64,000 nucleotides of DNA. Origin: CBDFHC01 sp965247585 (GTDB lineage Bacteria; Chloroflexota; Dehalococcoidia; Lucifugimonadales; GCA-2712585). Position numbers and translations under genes: made by a program. Under the pieces are notes generated by a model that saw nothing but the letters and a program-made list of their open reading frames with translations, searched no databases and was not told where the DNA came from. Shown piece after piece: positions 42,190 through 50,523 of the stretch (positions are counted from its first letter, which is position 1; every line of letters starts with the position of its first letter). The DNA lies in contig CBDFHC010000005.1 in NCBI GenBank assembly GCA_965247585.1, positions 744,001 to 808,000 on the forward strand, read 5' to 3'.

Positions 42190-43773
42190 ATGGCAGAGCT
42201 TTTAATCAAGAACGGAATGATCATTGACGGCAGCGGCAGCCCCGGGTTCTACGCCGCCGTGCTGGTGGACAACGAGCGCATCACCGTCCTCCGGGGTGAC
42301 GTTTCTCACGTCGAATCTGACCGTGTCATCGACGCCACGGGCCACGTGGTCTGCCCCGGATTTGTGGACCTCCACTCACACGCCGGGCTGACCATCCTTG
42401 GCGAGCCGCACCACGACCCCAAGGTCCGGCAGGGCGTCACCACTGAGCTGGTGGGCATAGACGGCATCTCCCACTCGCCTTTCAAGTCCACCGAAGAGCT
42501 GAACCGCTACATCTGGCTGGACGCCGGGCTCAACGGCTACCCGCCCCAGCCCGCGGACTGGCTCACCGTCGCCGACCACCTCAGCCGCTACGACAACAAG
42601 GTGGCCATCAACATAGCCTACATCCTCGGCAACTCCCCGGTCCGAATCTGGGCCATGGGGTACGAAGACCGGGAGGCCACCGGCGCCGAGTTGGAGGATA
42701 TGAAGGCCGTAACCCGGGAGGCCATGGAAGAGGGCGCCTGGGGTCTCTCCTCCGGGCTGGACTATCCCCCTGGCCTCTACGCCAACACCGACGAGCTGAT
42801 CGCCCTCTCCGAGGTGTCTGCCAGCTTCGGAGGCTTCTACCACACCCACGTCCGGTCAAGCCTCGGCGTACACGGCCTGATGGCCCCCTGGGAGGAGGCG
42901 CTGGACATCGGACGCCGCAGCGGCAGCCCCGTCCACCTCACCCACTACCGGCAGACCAGCCAGCTCGTTGGCAGCCAGTGGGACTACATCGGCCTCGTCG
43001 AACGCGGCCGCTCCGAAGGTATGGACGTCACCTTCGATTGCTACACTTACCCCCACTCCGGCACCAGCCTCACCATCGGCATCCCCTCGTGGACCAAGAA
43101 CAAAGGCCCCGAGGGGCTCATGGCCGCGCTCCGGGACCCGGACGCCCGTGCTCGAATGAAGGAGAGCTTTCCCACGGGACGGAACGTCACCACTGATGAC
43201 AACTGGCTCACCAACTTCCAAAAGCCGGAGAACAAGCAGTACGAGGGCAAGCTGCTTACCGAGATCGCTGAGATGCGCGGCCAGGAAGTGGCCGACTGCC
43301 TGTTCGACCTCGTGCTGGACGAGGAGCTGGGCATCTCCACCGTGGGCCGCGGCACCAACTCTCACACCCTCGCCAGCTTCGTCGCCCACCCCTACGGCAT
43401 GATCGCCAGCGACTCCATCCTCTTCGGCGACTTTCCCAGCCCCCGCACCTACGGTTGCTTCCCGCTGGTGCTGGCCGAGTTCGTCCGCTCGGAACGCCAG
43501 CTAACCCTGGAAGAGGCCATCCGAAAGATGACCTCCTTCCCCGCCCAGCGGCTGGGGCTCCCCGATCGGGGCCTCCTTCGCGACGGCTTTAAGGCGGACA
43601 TCGTTATCTTCAACAAAGACACCGTGAAGGTGCGCGCCACCCGCGAGAACCCCAAGCAGTTCCCCGAGGGCATCCCCTACGTGATCGTCAACGGCGTGGT
43701 GGTGATCGAAGACGGTGAGAACACCGGCGAGCTTCCTGGCCGTGCGCTCCGCCGCGGTCGCGCCTCCACCTAA
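42190..43773 (+). CDS. N-acyl-D-amino-acid deacylase (D-aminoacylase) family amidohydrolase
   Basis: A 527-residue amidohydrolase. LLIKNGMIIDGSGSPGFYAA starts the beta domain, and CPGFVDLHSHAGLTILGEPH bears the first metal histidines. GAWGLSSGLDYPPGLYANTD, FYHTHVRSS, VHLTHYRQTS and TFDCYTYPHSGTS are family segments. The C-terminus LRDGFKADIVIFNKDTVKVR and GIPYVIVNGVVVIEDGENTG is typical of D-aminoacylases. It probably removes the acyl group from N-acyl-D-amino acids. The FAD oxidase upstream could act on the products, which is inference only. AGGGAG precedes the ATG. Confidence 0.85.
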   Translation: MAELLIKNGMIIDGSGSPGFYAAVLVDNERITVLRGDVSHVESDRVIDATGHVVCPGFVDLHSHAGLTILGEPHHDPKVRQGVTTELVGIDGISHSPFKSTEELNRYIWLDAGLNGYPPQPADWLTVADHLSRYDNKVAINIAYILGNSPVRIWAMGYEDREATGAELEDMKAVTREAMEEGAWGLSSGLDYPPGLYANTDELIALSEVSASFGGFYHTHVRSSLGVHGLMAPWEEALDIGRRSGSPVHLTHYRQTSQLVGSQWDYIGLVERGRSEGMDVTFDCYTYPHSGTSLTIGIPSWTKNKGPEGLMAALRDPDARARMKESFPTGRNVTTDDNWLTNFQKPENKQYEGKLLTEIAEMRGQEVADCLFDLVLDEELGISTVGRGTNSHTLASFVAHPYGMIASDSILFGDFPSPRTYGCFPLVLAEFVRSERQLTLEEAIRKMTSFPAQRLGLPDRGLLRDGFKADIVIFNKDTVKVRATRENPKQFPEGIPYVIVNGVVVIEDGENTGELPGRALRRGRAST

Positions 43774-43799
43774 CCCTCAGGAGTTCCCTCGAAAAAATA

Positions 43800-44340
43800 A
43801 ATGCCGTCCTGCCATTCCAACCCGCTCATCCTGAGGCTCTCGAAGGACGAGCCCATACCGCATTCCGTCCCCCATCACGTCATTCTGACTCCGTTCGTGA
43901 GGATCGAAGAATCTGCAGAGACCTGGTCCCGAGATCCCGATGCTAATCGGGACGGGCCCTAGAGAGTTGAGGGTGTCCTGCCCTGATGCCCTGTATCGCT
44001 GTGCCGGCCTTATTGATTCACAAGCTCTTAGGCCAAGTTTATCCTGCGCTTGTCTAAGGGAAGGAGAGCGGGAATCCCAACCTCCGATTCGCATCCCTCG
44101 TTCACGCCCCGTCTTGGCTGACACATAGCATTTCCCCTAAAATAGCGCGTACCCTGTCTAGCAACCTAACATGCTGAAGAAAAATGGGAGTGCAGAGGGG
44201 CGAAGCCCCCCTGGATCGAGGGACCTGGTCCCGAGATCCCCATTCTAATCCAGGCCGGGAGTCTGAGGGTGTCCCTCAGACATAAATTCTTCCCCCTTCC
44301 TGGCCAGGAAGGGGGTCAGGGGGATGGTCGAAAGGGTTAT
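43800..44340. repeat. Composite of repeat modules B, D, A and H variants
   Basis: Module B is at 43813-43862, then CATTCTGACTCCGTTCGTGAG (D). GGGACCTGGTCCC-type palindromes appear twice (about 43920 and 44220). Near 44200, GGGGCGAAGCCCCCC replaces the usual GGGAACC palindrome before CCGGGAGTCTGAGGG and TGTCCCTCAG (44254-44280). CCTTCCTGGCCAGGAAGGGGG follows, a further hairpin. The 600-base gap holds no supported gene. Confidence 0.8.
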
Positions 44341-44376
44341 TCAGCACCGTGCTAAAAGGAACATGAGGACTCCCAC

Positions 44377-45126
44377 ATGAGATTAGAAAACAAAGTAGCC
44401 ATCATCACCGGCGCCGCCCGGGGCCAGGGCGCCGTCGAGGCCAGCCTCTTCGCCCGGGAGGGCGCGAAGGTGGTTGTCGCTGACATCCTGGAGGCCGAAG
44501 GACGCCAGGTCGTCGAGCAGATCGTCGAGACCGGCGGCCATGCCATCTTCCTCAAGCTGGACATCACCCGCCAGGAGGACTGGGCACACGCCGTCAAAGA
44601 GACCGTTTCCGCCTTCGGCAAGCTGGACATCCTGGTGAACAACGCCGCCATCGTTATGCTGGCCATGCTGGAGGAGACCACCAACGAAATGTGGGACCGG
44701 CAGATGGACGTCAACGCCAAGGGGGCGTTCCTGGGCACCAAGGCCGTAGTAGCTGAGATGCGGCGCGCTGGCGGCGGCTCTATAGTCAACGTAGCGTCCC
44801 TGGGCAGCCACATCGCCCTCCCGGGACTCTCCGCCTACGCCGCCTCCAAGGGCGCCATGCGCATCTTCACCAAGTCCACCGCCGTCGAGTTCGCCAAAGA
44901 CGGCATCCGCGCCAACTCCGTCCACCCCGGCACCGTGCGGACCCCCATGGTGGAAGAGTTCTTGCAGGACCCGGAATACGTGCGCATTCGAATGCAGAAC
45001 TGCCCCTTGGGCCGCGTCGCGGAGCCGGAGGAGATCGCCTACGGCGTCCTCTACTTCGCCTCCGACGAAGCCTCCTACGTCACCGGCTCCGAGCTCATCA
45101 TCGACGGCGGCCGCGCCGCCCTGTAG
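44377..45126 (+). CDS. Short-chain dehydrogenase/reductase
   Basis: A 249-residue classical SDR. The cofactor loop is TGAARGQG (11-18), NNAA lies at 88-91, and the catalytic triad is Ser141, Tyr154 and Lys158 (YAASK). IIDGGRAAL is at the C-terminus. Asp36 at the end of beta-2 favours NAD(H). The family oxidises hydroxyl groups on sterols, sugars or acyl carriers, and the substrate here is unknown. It stands alone between two repeat-rich gaps. Confidence 0.88.
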   Translation: MRLENKVAIITGAARGQGAVEASLFAREGAKVVVADILEAEGRQVVEQIVETGGHAIFLKLDITRQEDWAHAVKETVSAFGKLDILVNNAAIVMLAMLEETTNEMWDRQMDVNAKGAFLGTKAVVAEMRRAGGGSIVNVASLGSHIALPGLSAYAASKGAMRIFTKSTAVEFAKDGIRANSVHPGTVRTPMVEEFLQDPEYVRIRMQNCPLGRVAEPEEIAYGVLYFASDEASYVTGSELIIDGGRAAL

Positions 45127-45199
45127 CCGTCATTCCAGCCCTTGGACGCACCCAGGAAAAACGGTCTATCGCCAGGTAATGGCTCCACAGGGTCATCAT

Positions 45200-45620
45200 T
45201 ACCTGAGATGCTGTGAGTTCTTTACATCTCCCGCATTTTCGGCCCTGCATCTGGCAAGTGAAGCGTCCGTAAAAGCCATGTCATTCCTATAAAAATAGCA
45301 CCGTACCTACTCTATCTGCGCCCAACTAGGAAGAGTGCAGAGGGGCACAGCCCCTCTGGATCGAGGGACCTGGTCCCGAGATCCCCATTCTAATCCACGC
45401 CGGGAGTCTGAGGGTGTCCCTCAGAAATTAAACCTCACTGGGCGGTCGTGGGTGGGCACCACCAACCTGTGATTCGCAATCCTTTGTAGTAGCTATACCG
45501 TTTACCATGGGTAATAGCCGCCACTCTTTTTTCATCCTCCCTGGTGCTGGACGCCAACATGATGAATTCCGAGTCCGTCCTTTAGGATCGAGGACTCTGG
45601 GTGGAGCGGGGTTGAGGGTG
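45200..45620. repeat. Composite of repeat modules F, E, A, C and D
   Basis: GCTGTGAGTTCTTTACATC with CATTTTCGGCCCTGCAT (F) is shared with 53512-53585. TTCCTATAAAAATAGC (E) follows, then GGGGCACAGCCCC and GGGACCTGGTCCC palindromes, and CCGGGAGTCTGAGGG with its hairpin (A, 45399-45424). GTAGTAGCTATACCG with CATCCTCCCTGGTGCTGG (C) and TTCCGAGTCCGTCC (D) complete the block. No gene is supported in 45127-45791. Confidence 0.85.
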
Positions 45621-45791
45621 TCCCGGCCTAATTTATTCACAAGCTTTGAGGATTGCGTTTCGGCTAACTGTCCACCTAAGCGCCCCTGTATGCTGTGTCT
45701 TTTAGGCTATTCACCTCCCATCCAGTCTTAGGCGGAATGCAGCATTTCCGCTATACTCCGTGGTGTCAGGCGTCCCCCTTGGAGATAAACC

Positions 45792-46082
45792 GTGGAAGCC
45801 AAGAAGAAGCGTTTCACCCTGGATTTGGACCTAGTCTTCCAGCGGCGGCTTAAAGTGATCGCGGCTCTCAAGGGCACCAGCATGCGCCGATATTGCCTTG
45901 CTGCCATTGAACGGGAGTTGGCGAAGGACGAGGCAAATGGGGTAAGGGCGCTCCCCTTCGGTGATGAAGCGCTTAGCCGGCTTGCCTCCCTCCAAGACGA
46001 GGTTTTTCAAGGCCGCCAGGTTCCTGGAGATTCCGCCGACCTGATCCGCGAAGCTAGAGAGGTAATGGCAAAGACTCAGTGA
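45792..46082 (+). CDS. Ribbon-helix-helix type antitoxin (partner of a broken VapC)
   Basis: A 96-residue protein. RFTLDLDLVFQRRLKVIAAL and KGTSMRRYCLAAIERELAKD fit a ribbon-helix-helix DNA-binding domain, followed by an acidic, helical C-terminus suitable for toxin binding. The start is GTG 45792, after TTGGAGATAAACC. TATACT in CCGCTATACTCC about 30 bases upstream is a likely -10. Its stop codon overlaps the GTG of the degraded PIN-domain toxin (GTGA), as in vapBC operons. Confidence 0.75.
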   Translation: MEAKKKRFTLDLDLVFQRRLKVIAALKGTSMRRYCLAAIERELAKDEANGVRALPFGDEALSRLASLQDEVFQGRQVPGDSADLIREAREVMAKTQ

Positions 46083-46320
46083 ACGGCTTCGTTGTGGTAG
46101 ACGCTAGCCTGACCATCAGGTGGCTGGTCAATGAAGTTGACACCAAGAAAGCCTTTGCGCTGGCTCGTTCCTGGGCGCAGTCTATGATACACACTACCTC
46201 GCCCTCGCCGAGTCAATTGACTGCGAGCTATCGACCGCAGACGGGGCCTTTTACCGCGCAGCCAGTCCTTCGTTCCCTCGCGTCAAATGGCTCGGTTCCG
46301 TTCGACAGCGGAGCTGAAGC
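46079..46320 (+). pseudogene. VapC (PIN-domain) toxin remnant with internal deletion
   Basis: The first 30 codons encode a PIN-domain start (VVVDASLTIRWLVNEVDTKK, AFALARSWAQ) with the first active-site Asp. Immediately afterwards the frame changes. A different frame from about 46184 reads YDTHYLALAESIDCELSTAD then GAFYRAASPSFPRVKWLG, which is the C-terminal end of the same PIN fold. The middle of the domain, roughly 60 residues, is absent. The toxin is therefore broken by a deletion plus frameshift, while its antitoxin stays open. Confidence 0.8.
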
Positions 46321-46369
46321 GCGCCGACGGAAGATCGGCCACGGGACCCTCTACTTGGCCTCCACCGGG

Positions 46370-46446
46370 CGCTCACCAACGTGTCAACCGTCCTATCAAA
46401 TCTCCCCTCTCCGCGTGCGGAGAGGGGCCGGGGGTGAGGTATGACC
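46370..46446. repeat. Palindromic repeat, copy 1, upstream of the DUF559 gene
   Basis: ACCAACGTGTCAACCGTCC is followed by the palindrome CTCCCCTCTCCGCGTGCGG with AGAGGGG (starting 46402), then GGGGGTGAGGTATGACC. The DUF559 start codon is the ATG inside this repeat. Confidence 0.9.
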
Positions 46447-46854
46447 AATGCCCAAAACACTCCGTGGCGCTCTCCACCTAAGGTCTGGGCCAAGCTCCGT
46501 TCCCCGGCCCGGGAGATGAGACGTGCCGCCACGCCGGAGGAGAACCTCGTGTGGGAGCGAGTCCGCAGCCGGAGGTTTCACGGCCTCATGTTCCGGCGCC
46601 AACACGCCCTTGGCACCTTTATCGTGGACTTCTACTGCCCTGAGAAGCACCTGATCATCGAGGTGGACGGAGACATTCATGAAACCTCCGTTGAGGCAGA
46701 CGTGACGCGGCAAGAGCATCTGGAGACTCTCGGATTCGTGGTAGTGCGACTGAAGAACGATGAAGTTAAAGAAGACCTGGACCGGGCGCTCAGCAAGGTC
46801 TCAACGGTCCTCGTCAATCTCCCCTCTCCGCGTGCGGAGAGGGGCCGTGGGTGA
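46441..46854 (+). CDS. DUF559 domain protein (Vsr-like endonuclease fold)
   Basis: A 137-residue protein: ARELRR-like AREMRRAATPEENLVWERVR, FHGLMFRRQHALGTFIVDFY, CPEKHLIIEVDGDIHETSVE and RQEHLETLGFVVVRLKNDEV. These are the conserved DUF559 segments, a PD-(D/E)xK/Vsr-related fold with Asp in FIVDFYC and Glu in IIEVDGD. Biochemical function is unproven. The gene starts in one palindromic repeat and stops inside the next, so its last residues (PSPRAERGRG) are repeat-encoded. Confidence 0.85.
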   Translation: MTNAQNTPWRSPPKVWAKLRSPAREMRRAATPEENLVWERVRSRRFHGLMFRRQHALGTFIVDFYCPEKHLIIEVDGDIHETSVEADVTRQEHLETLGFVVVRLKNDEVKEDLDRALSKVSTVLVNLPSPRAERGRG

Positions 46855-47035
46855 GGTATGGCCTGCACCTGGCCCTCACCAACGTGTCAACCGTCCTACC
46901 AAACCTCCCCTCTCCGCGTGCGGAGAGGGGCCGAGGGTGAGGTATGACCTACACCTGGCCCTCACCAACGTGTCAACCGTCCTACCAAATCTCCCCTCTC
47001 CGCGTGCGGAGAGGGGCCGGGGGTGAGGTATGACC
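46795..47035. repeat. Three tandem 86-bp palindromic repeat units
   Basis: The palindrome CTCCCCTCTCCGCGTGCGG with AGAGGGG starts at 46819, 46905 and 46991, giving an exact 86-bp period. Each unit contains GGGTGAGGTATG, a CCTGGCCCTCACCAACGTG segment and CAACCGTCCTACCAAA. Together with copy 1 at 46402 they flank the DUF559 gene. The rest of the gap to 47322 carries no gene. Confidence 0.9.
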
Positions 47036-47322
47036 CAGACCGCGCGCAGCCACCGTACACCCTCCTGCCGGACTACCAACCGCCGCCTGTGCCTAGCGGA
47101 GACTCGAACTCGAAAGATCAGTGCTGCCGTGGTGGATATGACTGGCGGAGCCTGTTGGCCTGGGACGGGGACACCCTGGAGAGCCTACTCCCTTGCAACC
47201 TCCTACTAACTGAGAAGTAGCGCAGGTCTAGCCCGTCTCAATCCCCTTTGCCTGCCTAATCTCTGCCGTTATCCCAATAAGATCGCTGGTAATTGACTCT
47301 CGCCGCGCCGCCCCCCACCCCC

Positions 47323-48183
47323 CTACCCCCACGCCTCATAAATCGCCCGGGACACCCGCGCTATGCACTCCACGCCTTCGTGCACCGGCAGGATCAGGCT
47401 CGGGTCCGTGCTATGCGCCGTCATCACCGTCACCACGTAGCGCGATCGCCGCGTCTCCACCAGCCCCACGTCGATCCGCCCGTGCAGGTACGCCCCAATC
47501 TTGTTGTACAGCCTTGCCTCCGGCTCGATATTCGACTCCTCCGGGAACTGGTTGATGGGCAAGTAGCGACCCAGGTAGTCCACGTGCTGGCACCTCGCCA
47601 TGATCCCCAGCATCTGCCGCGACGCCTCCGCCGAAACCAGCTCACCCCGGGCCATCATGCACACCAGCTCCGTCAGGTCCCCCGCCGAGGACACCGCCAC
47701 CGCGTCGATGTCGCTGCCCTCAATCTCCTTGAACATCTCCGGCGAAAGGTCAACCCGAAGCTCTATATCCTTCAGCCCCAGCGACCGCATCCGGAGGTTG
47801 ACCTTCTCATGCCCCAGCCGGTGCGCCAGCATCCACGTCGCCGAGTTGTCGCTCACGGTCATCATCAACGTGCACACATCTTTGACGGTCAGCGACAGCG
47901 GGACGTCCAGGTCCCGCAGCACCCCGGTCCCGCCGCGAAGGTCGGACGCCTGCACCGTCATCCTGTCCCCCAGTTCCATCTCTCCTTCCTCAATGCGGGA
48001 AAAAAGCTCCGACATGATGGCCAGCTTAATGGCGCTCAGCGGCGGCAACAGCTCCCTCTCGTTAATGAACAGCGTCTCGCCGGTGGTCAGGTTCCGCGCC
48101 GCCACACCAACCCGCCCCGAGAAGCGGCGAATGATTCGCTGAACTCGAGGACGAAGGCTCTTTGACCGCTCAGTCGTGGCCAT
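47323..48183 (-). CDS. Serine hydrolase of the class A beta-lactamase fold
   Basis: A 286-residue protein with the penicillin-recognising-enzyme motifs: Ser50-Ala-Ile-Lys53 (SxxK), Ser111-Asp-Asn113 (SDN), and Lys228-Ile-Gly230 in place of KTG. The LTTGETLFINERELLPPLSA approach is typical of class A enzymes. No signal peptide is present, so it would be cytosolic, which argues against a role as a secreted beta-lactamase. An esterase or amidase is possible. It starts 3 bases after the cyclase-family gene and ends that operon. Confidence 0.8.
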   Translation of the reverse strand: MATTERSKSLRPRVQRIIRRFSGRVGVAARNLTTGETLFINERELLPPLSAIKLAIMSELFSRIEEGEMELGDRMTVQASDLRGGTGVLRDLDVPLSLTVKDVCTLMMTVSDNSATWMLAHRLGHEKVNLRMRSLGLKDIELRVDLSPEMFKEIEGSDIDAVAVSSAGDLTELVCMMARGELVSAEASRQMLGIMARCQHVDYLGRYLPINQFPEESNIEPEARLYNKIGAYLHGRIDVGLVETRRSRYVVTVMTAHSTDPSLILPVHEGVECIARVSRAIYEAWG

Positions 48184-48186
48184 GGC

Positions 48187-49104
48187 TCACAGCACCGCCA
48201 CGGGGTTTACCGGCGACCCGGTGCCGCCTACCACCACCAACGGGTTGACGGTAAGCAGGAACTCGTAACGCCCCTCCTGGGCGCACGCCTGTGCCAGCGG
48301 CGCCAGCAGCGCGTTATCCACCAACGCAACACCGTAAGAGTAGAGGATGCCGTGGATAGACCAGGGCAGGCCGTATCCGTTCGGCACCATCTCCGTCATG
48401 TCCCACACCCACAGGGCGATGTCCCGCTCCCGAATGAATGGCAAGCAGGAGGCGTGGACCCCGGGAAACCGCGACCGGTCCGCCCCGTAAGGGCCGTTCT
48501 CCTGAGCGTAAGCCTCCAGCCCGCTGTACACCACCGCCGCGTCGCCGGGCCCTATCGTCAGCCCCTCCTCTTCCAGTATCTCCTCCAGCTCCCAGCCGTG
48601 CACCGGGGCGTCCTGAGTAACGTAGGGCGTGCCGCGATGCTTGGGCACGTCCAGCAGCACGCCCCGGGTCATGAAGCCGTCGCGCCAGTTGTCCACCGCG
48701 CCGTGGCTCGCGCCGTCGAACGTCAGTTCCTTCGCGGGGTCCCGCCCCTCCCACATCCCATCCTCGTCCCAGGTGTGACACAGGGCGTCCAGGTGGGTCA
48801 CCGTGAAGCCATGCTGAAAGATGCCCAGGTAGTCCACCGCGGCGCCGCCCGCCTCCCCCAACGAGCCGTGGGTCTTGGTGTAATGCTGTGCCGGCTCCGG
48901 GTTGTTCGCGGCGGGGGCCACTGGCAGCGCCCGCGACAGCGACACCGCCCGGCCGCTCTTTACCAGCCCCGCCGCGGCCTTCCTCTTTTCGGCGGTAATC
49001 AGGTTATAGGCGCCCGCGCCGTTGGCCCAGCGCCCCCAGTTCCTTCGGTCGTGGAGCCAGGACTGCACCTCTTCCCTGGTTGGCAGCTTGCGTTCCGGCA
49101 TCAA
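48187..49104 (-). CDS. Cyclase/kynurenine-formamidase-like metal hydrolase
   Basis: A 305-residue protein of the cyclase family (PF04199). The metal-binding motif appears as VTHLDALCHTWDEDGMWEGR (HxDxxxH type), followed by RGVLLDVPKHRGTPYVTQDA and GPGDAAVVYSG. Members hydrolyse N-formylkynurenine, isatin or cyclic amides. The substrate here is unknown. It lies between an SDR gene (18 bases upstream) and a serine hydrolase (3 bases downstream), probably one catabolic operon. Confidence 0.85.
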   Translation of the reverse strand: MMPERKLPTREEVQSWLHDRRNWGRWANGAGAYNLITAEKRKAAAGLVKSGRAVSLSRALPVAPAANNPEPAQHYTKTHGSLGEAGGAAVDYLGIFQHGFTVTHLDALCHTWDEDGMWEGRDPAKELTFDGASHGAVDNWRDGFMTRGVLLDVPKHRGTPYVTQDAPVHGWELEEILEEEGLTIGPGDAAVVYSGLEAYAQENGPYGADRSRFPGVHASCLPFIRERDIALWVWDMTEMVPNGYGLPWSIHGILYSYGVALVDNALLAPLAQACAQEGRYEFLLTVNPLVVVGGTGSPVNPVAVL

Positions 49105-49122
49105 AGTTCCTTGGTTCGAAAT

Positions 49123-49890
49123 TTATTGCGCCGTGAAGCCGCCGTCCACTATCAGCGGCGCACCGGTGACGAAGGAAGACTCGTCCGAGGCCAGGAACAG
49201 CGCCGCGTAGGCTATCTCCTCCGGCCGTCCGAAGCGCCCCATCGGGTGGCGGTCCCGTATCTTTGGGTACAGGTCCGGGTCGTCCACCAACGGCCGCGTT
49301 AGGCTCGTCTCTACGTATCCGGGGCAGATGCAGTTCACCCGCAGGTTGTTCTTGGCGTGCGCCAGCGCCAGGTTCTTGGTGAACTGCACCACCGCGCCCT
49401 TGGACGGAACATAGGCGCTGAATCCCCCCTTGCCCGTGTACTCGGAACCCACCAGTCCCATTATGGAAGCCAGGTTGATAATGGAGCCACCGCCGCCCTT
49501 CAGCATCTCCGGCACGCAGTGCCAGGCCATCAGATACACCCCCTTGACGTTCACCTCCATCACCCGGTCCCACACCTCCTCATCGCTATAGTTCGAAGGG
49601 ACCACCCGGTCGGCGATTCCCGCGTTGTTCAGCAGCACGTCAATCCGTCCGAAGGCGTCCACCGTGGTCTGGACGATCCGCTGCACGTCTCCGGCCACCG
49701 AAACGTCCCCGCTGCTGTGGACGGCCTCGCCCCCGCCCGCGTTGATGCCGTCCGACACCGCCTTCGCCGACGCCTCGTTCACGTCCGTGGCCGAGACCTT
49801 GGCCCCCTCCCGCGCGAACAGCTCCGCCGTGGCCTTGCCTATGCCGGACCCGGCGCCGGTGATGAGGGCCACTTTACCTTCCAGTCTCAT
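49123..49890 (-). CDS. Short-chain dehydrogenase/reductase
   Basis: A 255-residue classical SDR: TGAGSGIG (11-18), NNAG (88-91), Ser142, Tyr160 and Lys164 as catalytic residues, and LIVDGGFTAQ at the C-terminus. Asp36 suggests NAD(H). A TGKGGFSAYVPSKG insertion lengthens the active-site loop slightly. GGAGG lies 8 bases before the ATG. It leads the SDR-cyclase-serine hydrolase operon and starts 14 bases after the VapC/FitB-type toxin gene, so read-through from that operon is possible. Confidence 0.9.
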   Translation of the reverse strand: MRLEGKVALITGAGSGIGKATAELFAREGAKVSATDVNEASAKAVSDGINAGGGEAVHSSGDVSVAGDVQRIVQTTVDAFGRIDVLLNNAGIADRVVPSNYSDEEVWDRVMEVNVKGVYLMAWHCVPEMLKGGGGSIINLASIMGLVGSEYTGKGGFSAYVPSKGAVVQFTKNLALAHAKNNLRVNCICPGYVETSLTRPLVDDPDLYPKIRDRHPMGRFGRPEEIAYAALFLASDESSFVTGAPLIVDGGFTAQ

Positions 49891-49904
49891 CTACGCGTCC
49901 TCCG

Positions 49905-50300
49905 TCAAATTCGGGTCCGGCGGCGCAAACCGGCCGGCTCAGCCATTGGCAGCCGCCTGTCGAAGGTCACCAACTCAATGCCCATGCTCCTGGCCACGTA
50001 GAGATAGCTGGCGTCATACACCGTTAGCCCAGTCTCTAATGCGAGCTGCAAGACTCCGAGTTTGTCCACTTCACGCCACTGGACATTCATGTCTAGGGCC
50101 GTCCTGAGCCCGTTGACTAAGTCTTCTCTTCTGTCCGGCTCGTCCAGTATCTTCTTACGCGCAATAGCTGCCATTTCGTAGCCGAGGATAGTGGGACCAA
50201 AGAGCCGGTCATCCCCTAGCAGGCTCGCTGCTTCCTCGGCCCGACTCTCCCCAAAAACCATAGCGCCAATCACCGAGGCATCAGCAACCAGATCGGGCAT
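49905..50300 (-). CDS. PIN-domain toxin (VapC/FitB type)
   Basis: A 131-residue PIN ribonuclease. Active-site acidics are in LVADASVIGAMVFGESRAEE (Asp, Glu), and GYEMAAIARKK holds another conserved Glu. LTVYDASYLYVARSMGIELV and TFDRRLPMAEPAG carry the C-terminal aspartates. The enzyme would cut RNA when freed from the antitoxin. Its start lies 20 bases inside the antitoxin gene. It is complete, unlike the VapC remnant at 46079. Confidence 0.9.
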   Translation of the reverse strand: MPDLVADASVIGAMVFGESRAEEAASLLGDDRLFGPTILGYEMAAIARKKILDEPDRREDLVNGLRTALDMNVQWREVDKLGVLQLALETGLTVYDASYLYVARSMGIELVTFDRRLPMAEPAGLRRRTRI

Positions 50301-50523
50301 CGCGCTCTTCCCTGATAATTTCGGTTGAGGTGTCGGCGCTGCGGATTCCTAGCTCTCTGATACGCCGATACGCCTCCTGGGCACTATAGCCCTTAGGTTT
50401 TGCTGCCTCCTCCAGGATGGCCAGCATCTCCCCTTGAAGAGAGCGGTGATGCTGCTTCGCCCGCGCCCGGAGCCGCTCCAGCAGCTCTTCCGGTACATTC
50501 TTTACCGACAAGCTGGGCATCAA
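50281..50523 (-). CDS. FitA/Arc-type ribbon-helix-helix antitoxin
   Basis: An 80-residue protein: SLSVKNVPEELLERLRARAK followed by QHHRSLQGEMLAILEEAAKP is the FitA-like RHH domain (strand, helix, turn, helix). The C-terminal half would bind the PIN toxin. Two ATGs (50523, 50520) are possible starts. The first overlaps the stop of the upstream 74-residue ORF (ATGA), suggesting a three-gene operon. Confidence 0.88.
   Translation of the reverse strand: MMPSLSVKNVPEELLERLRARAKQHHRSLQGEMLAILEEAAKPKGYSAQEAYRRIRELGIRSADTSTEIIREERDARSGC

Noticed and set aside
46819..47035. CRISPR-like array with regular spacing
   Set aside because: The period is 86 bp with only three tandem copies, the spacers are themselves nearly identical, the repeat is a long GC palindrome and no cas genes are near.
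47023..47220. 65-codon ORF after the 86-bp repeats
   Set aside because: It begins in the repeat, has no ribosome site and no recognisable sequence. A remnant or chance frame is more likely.
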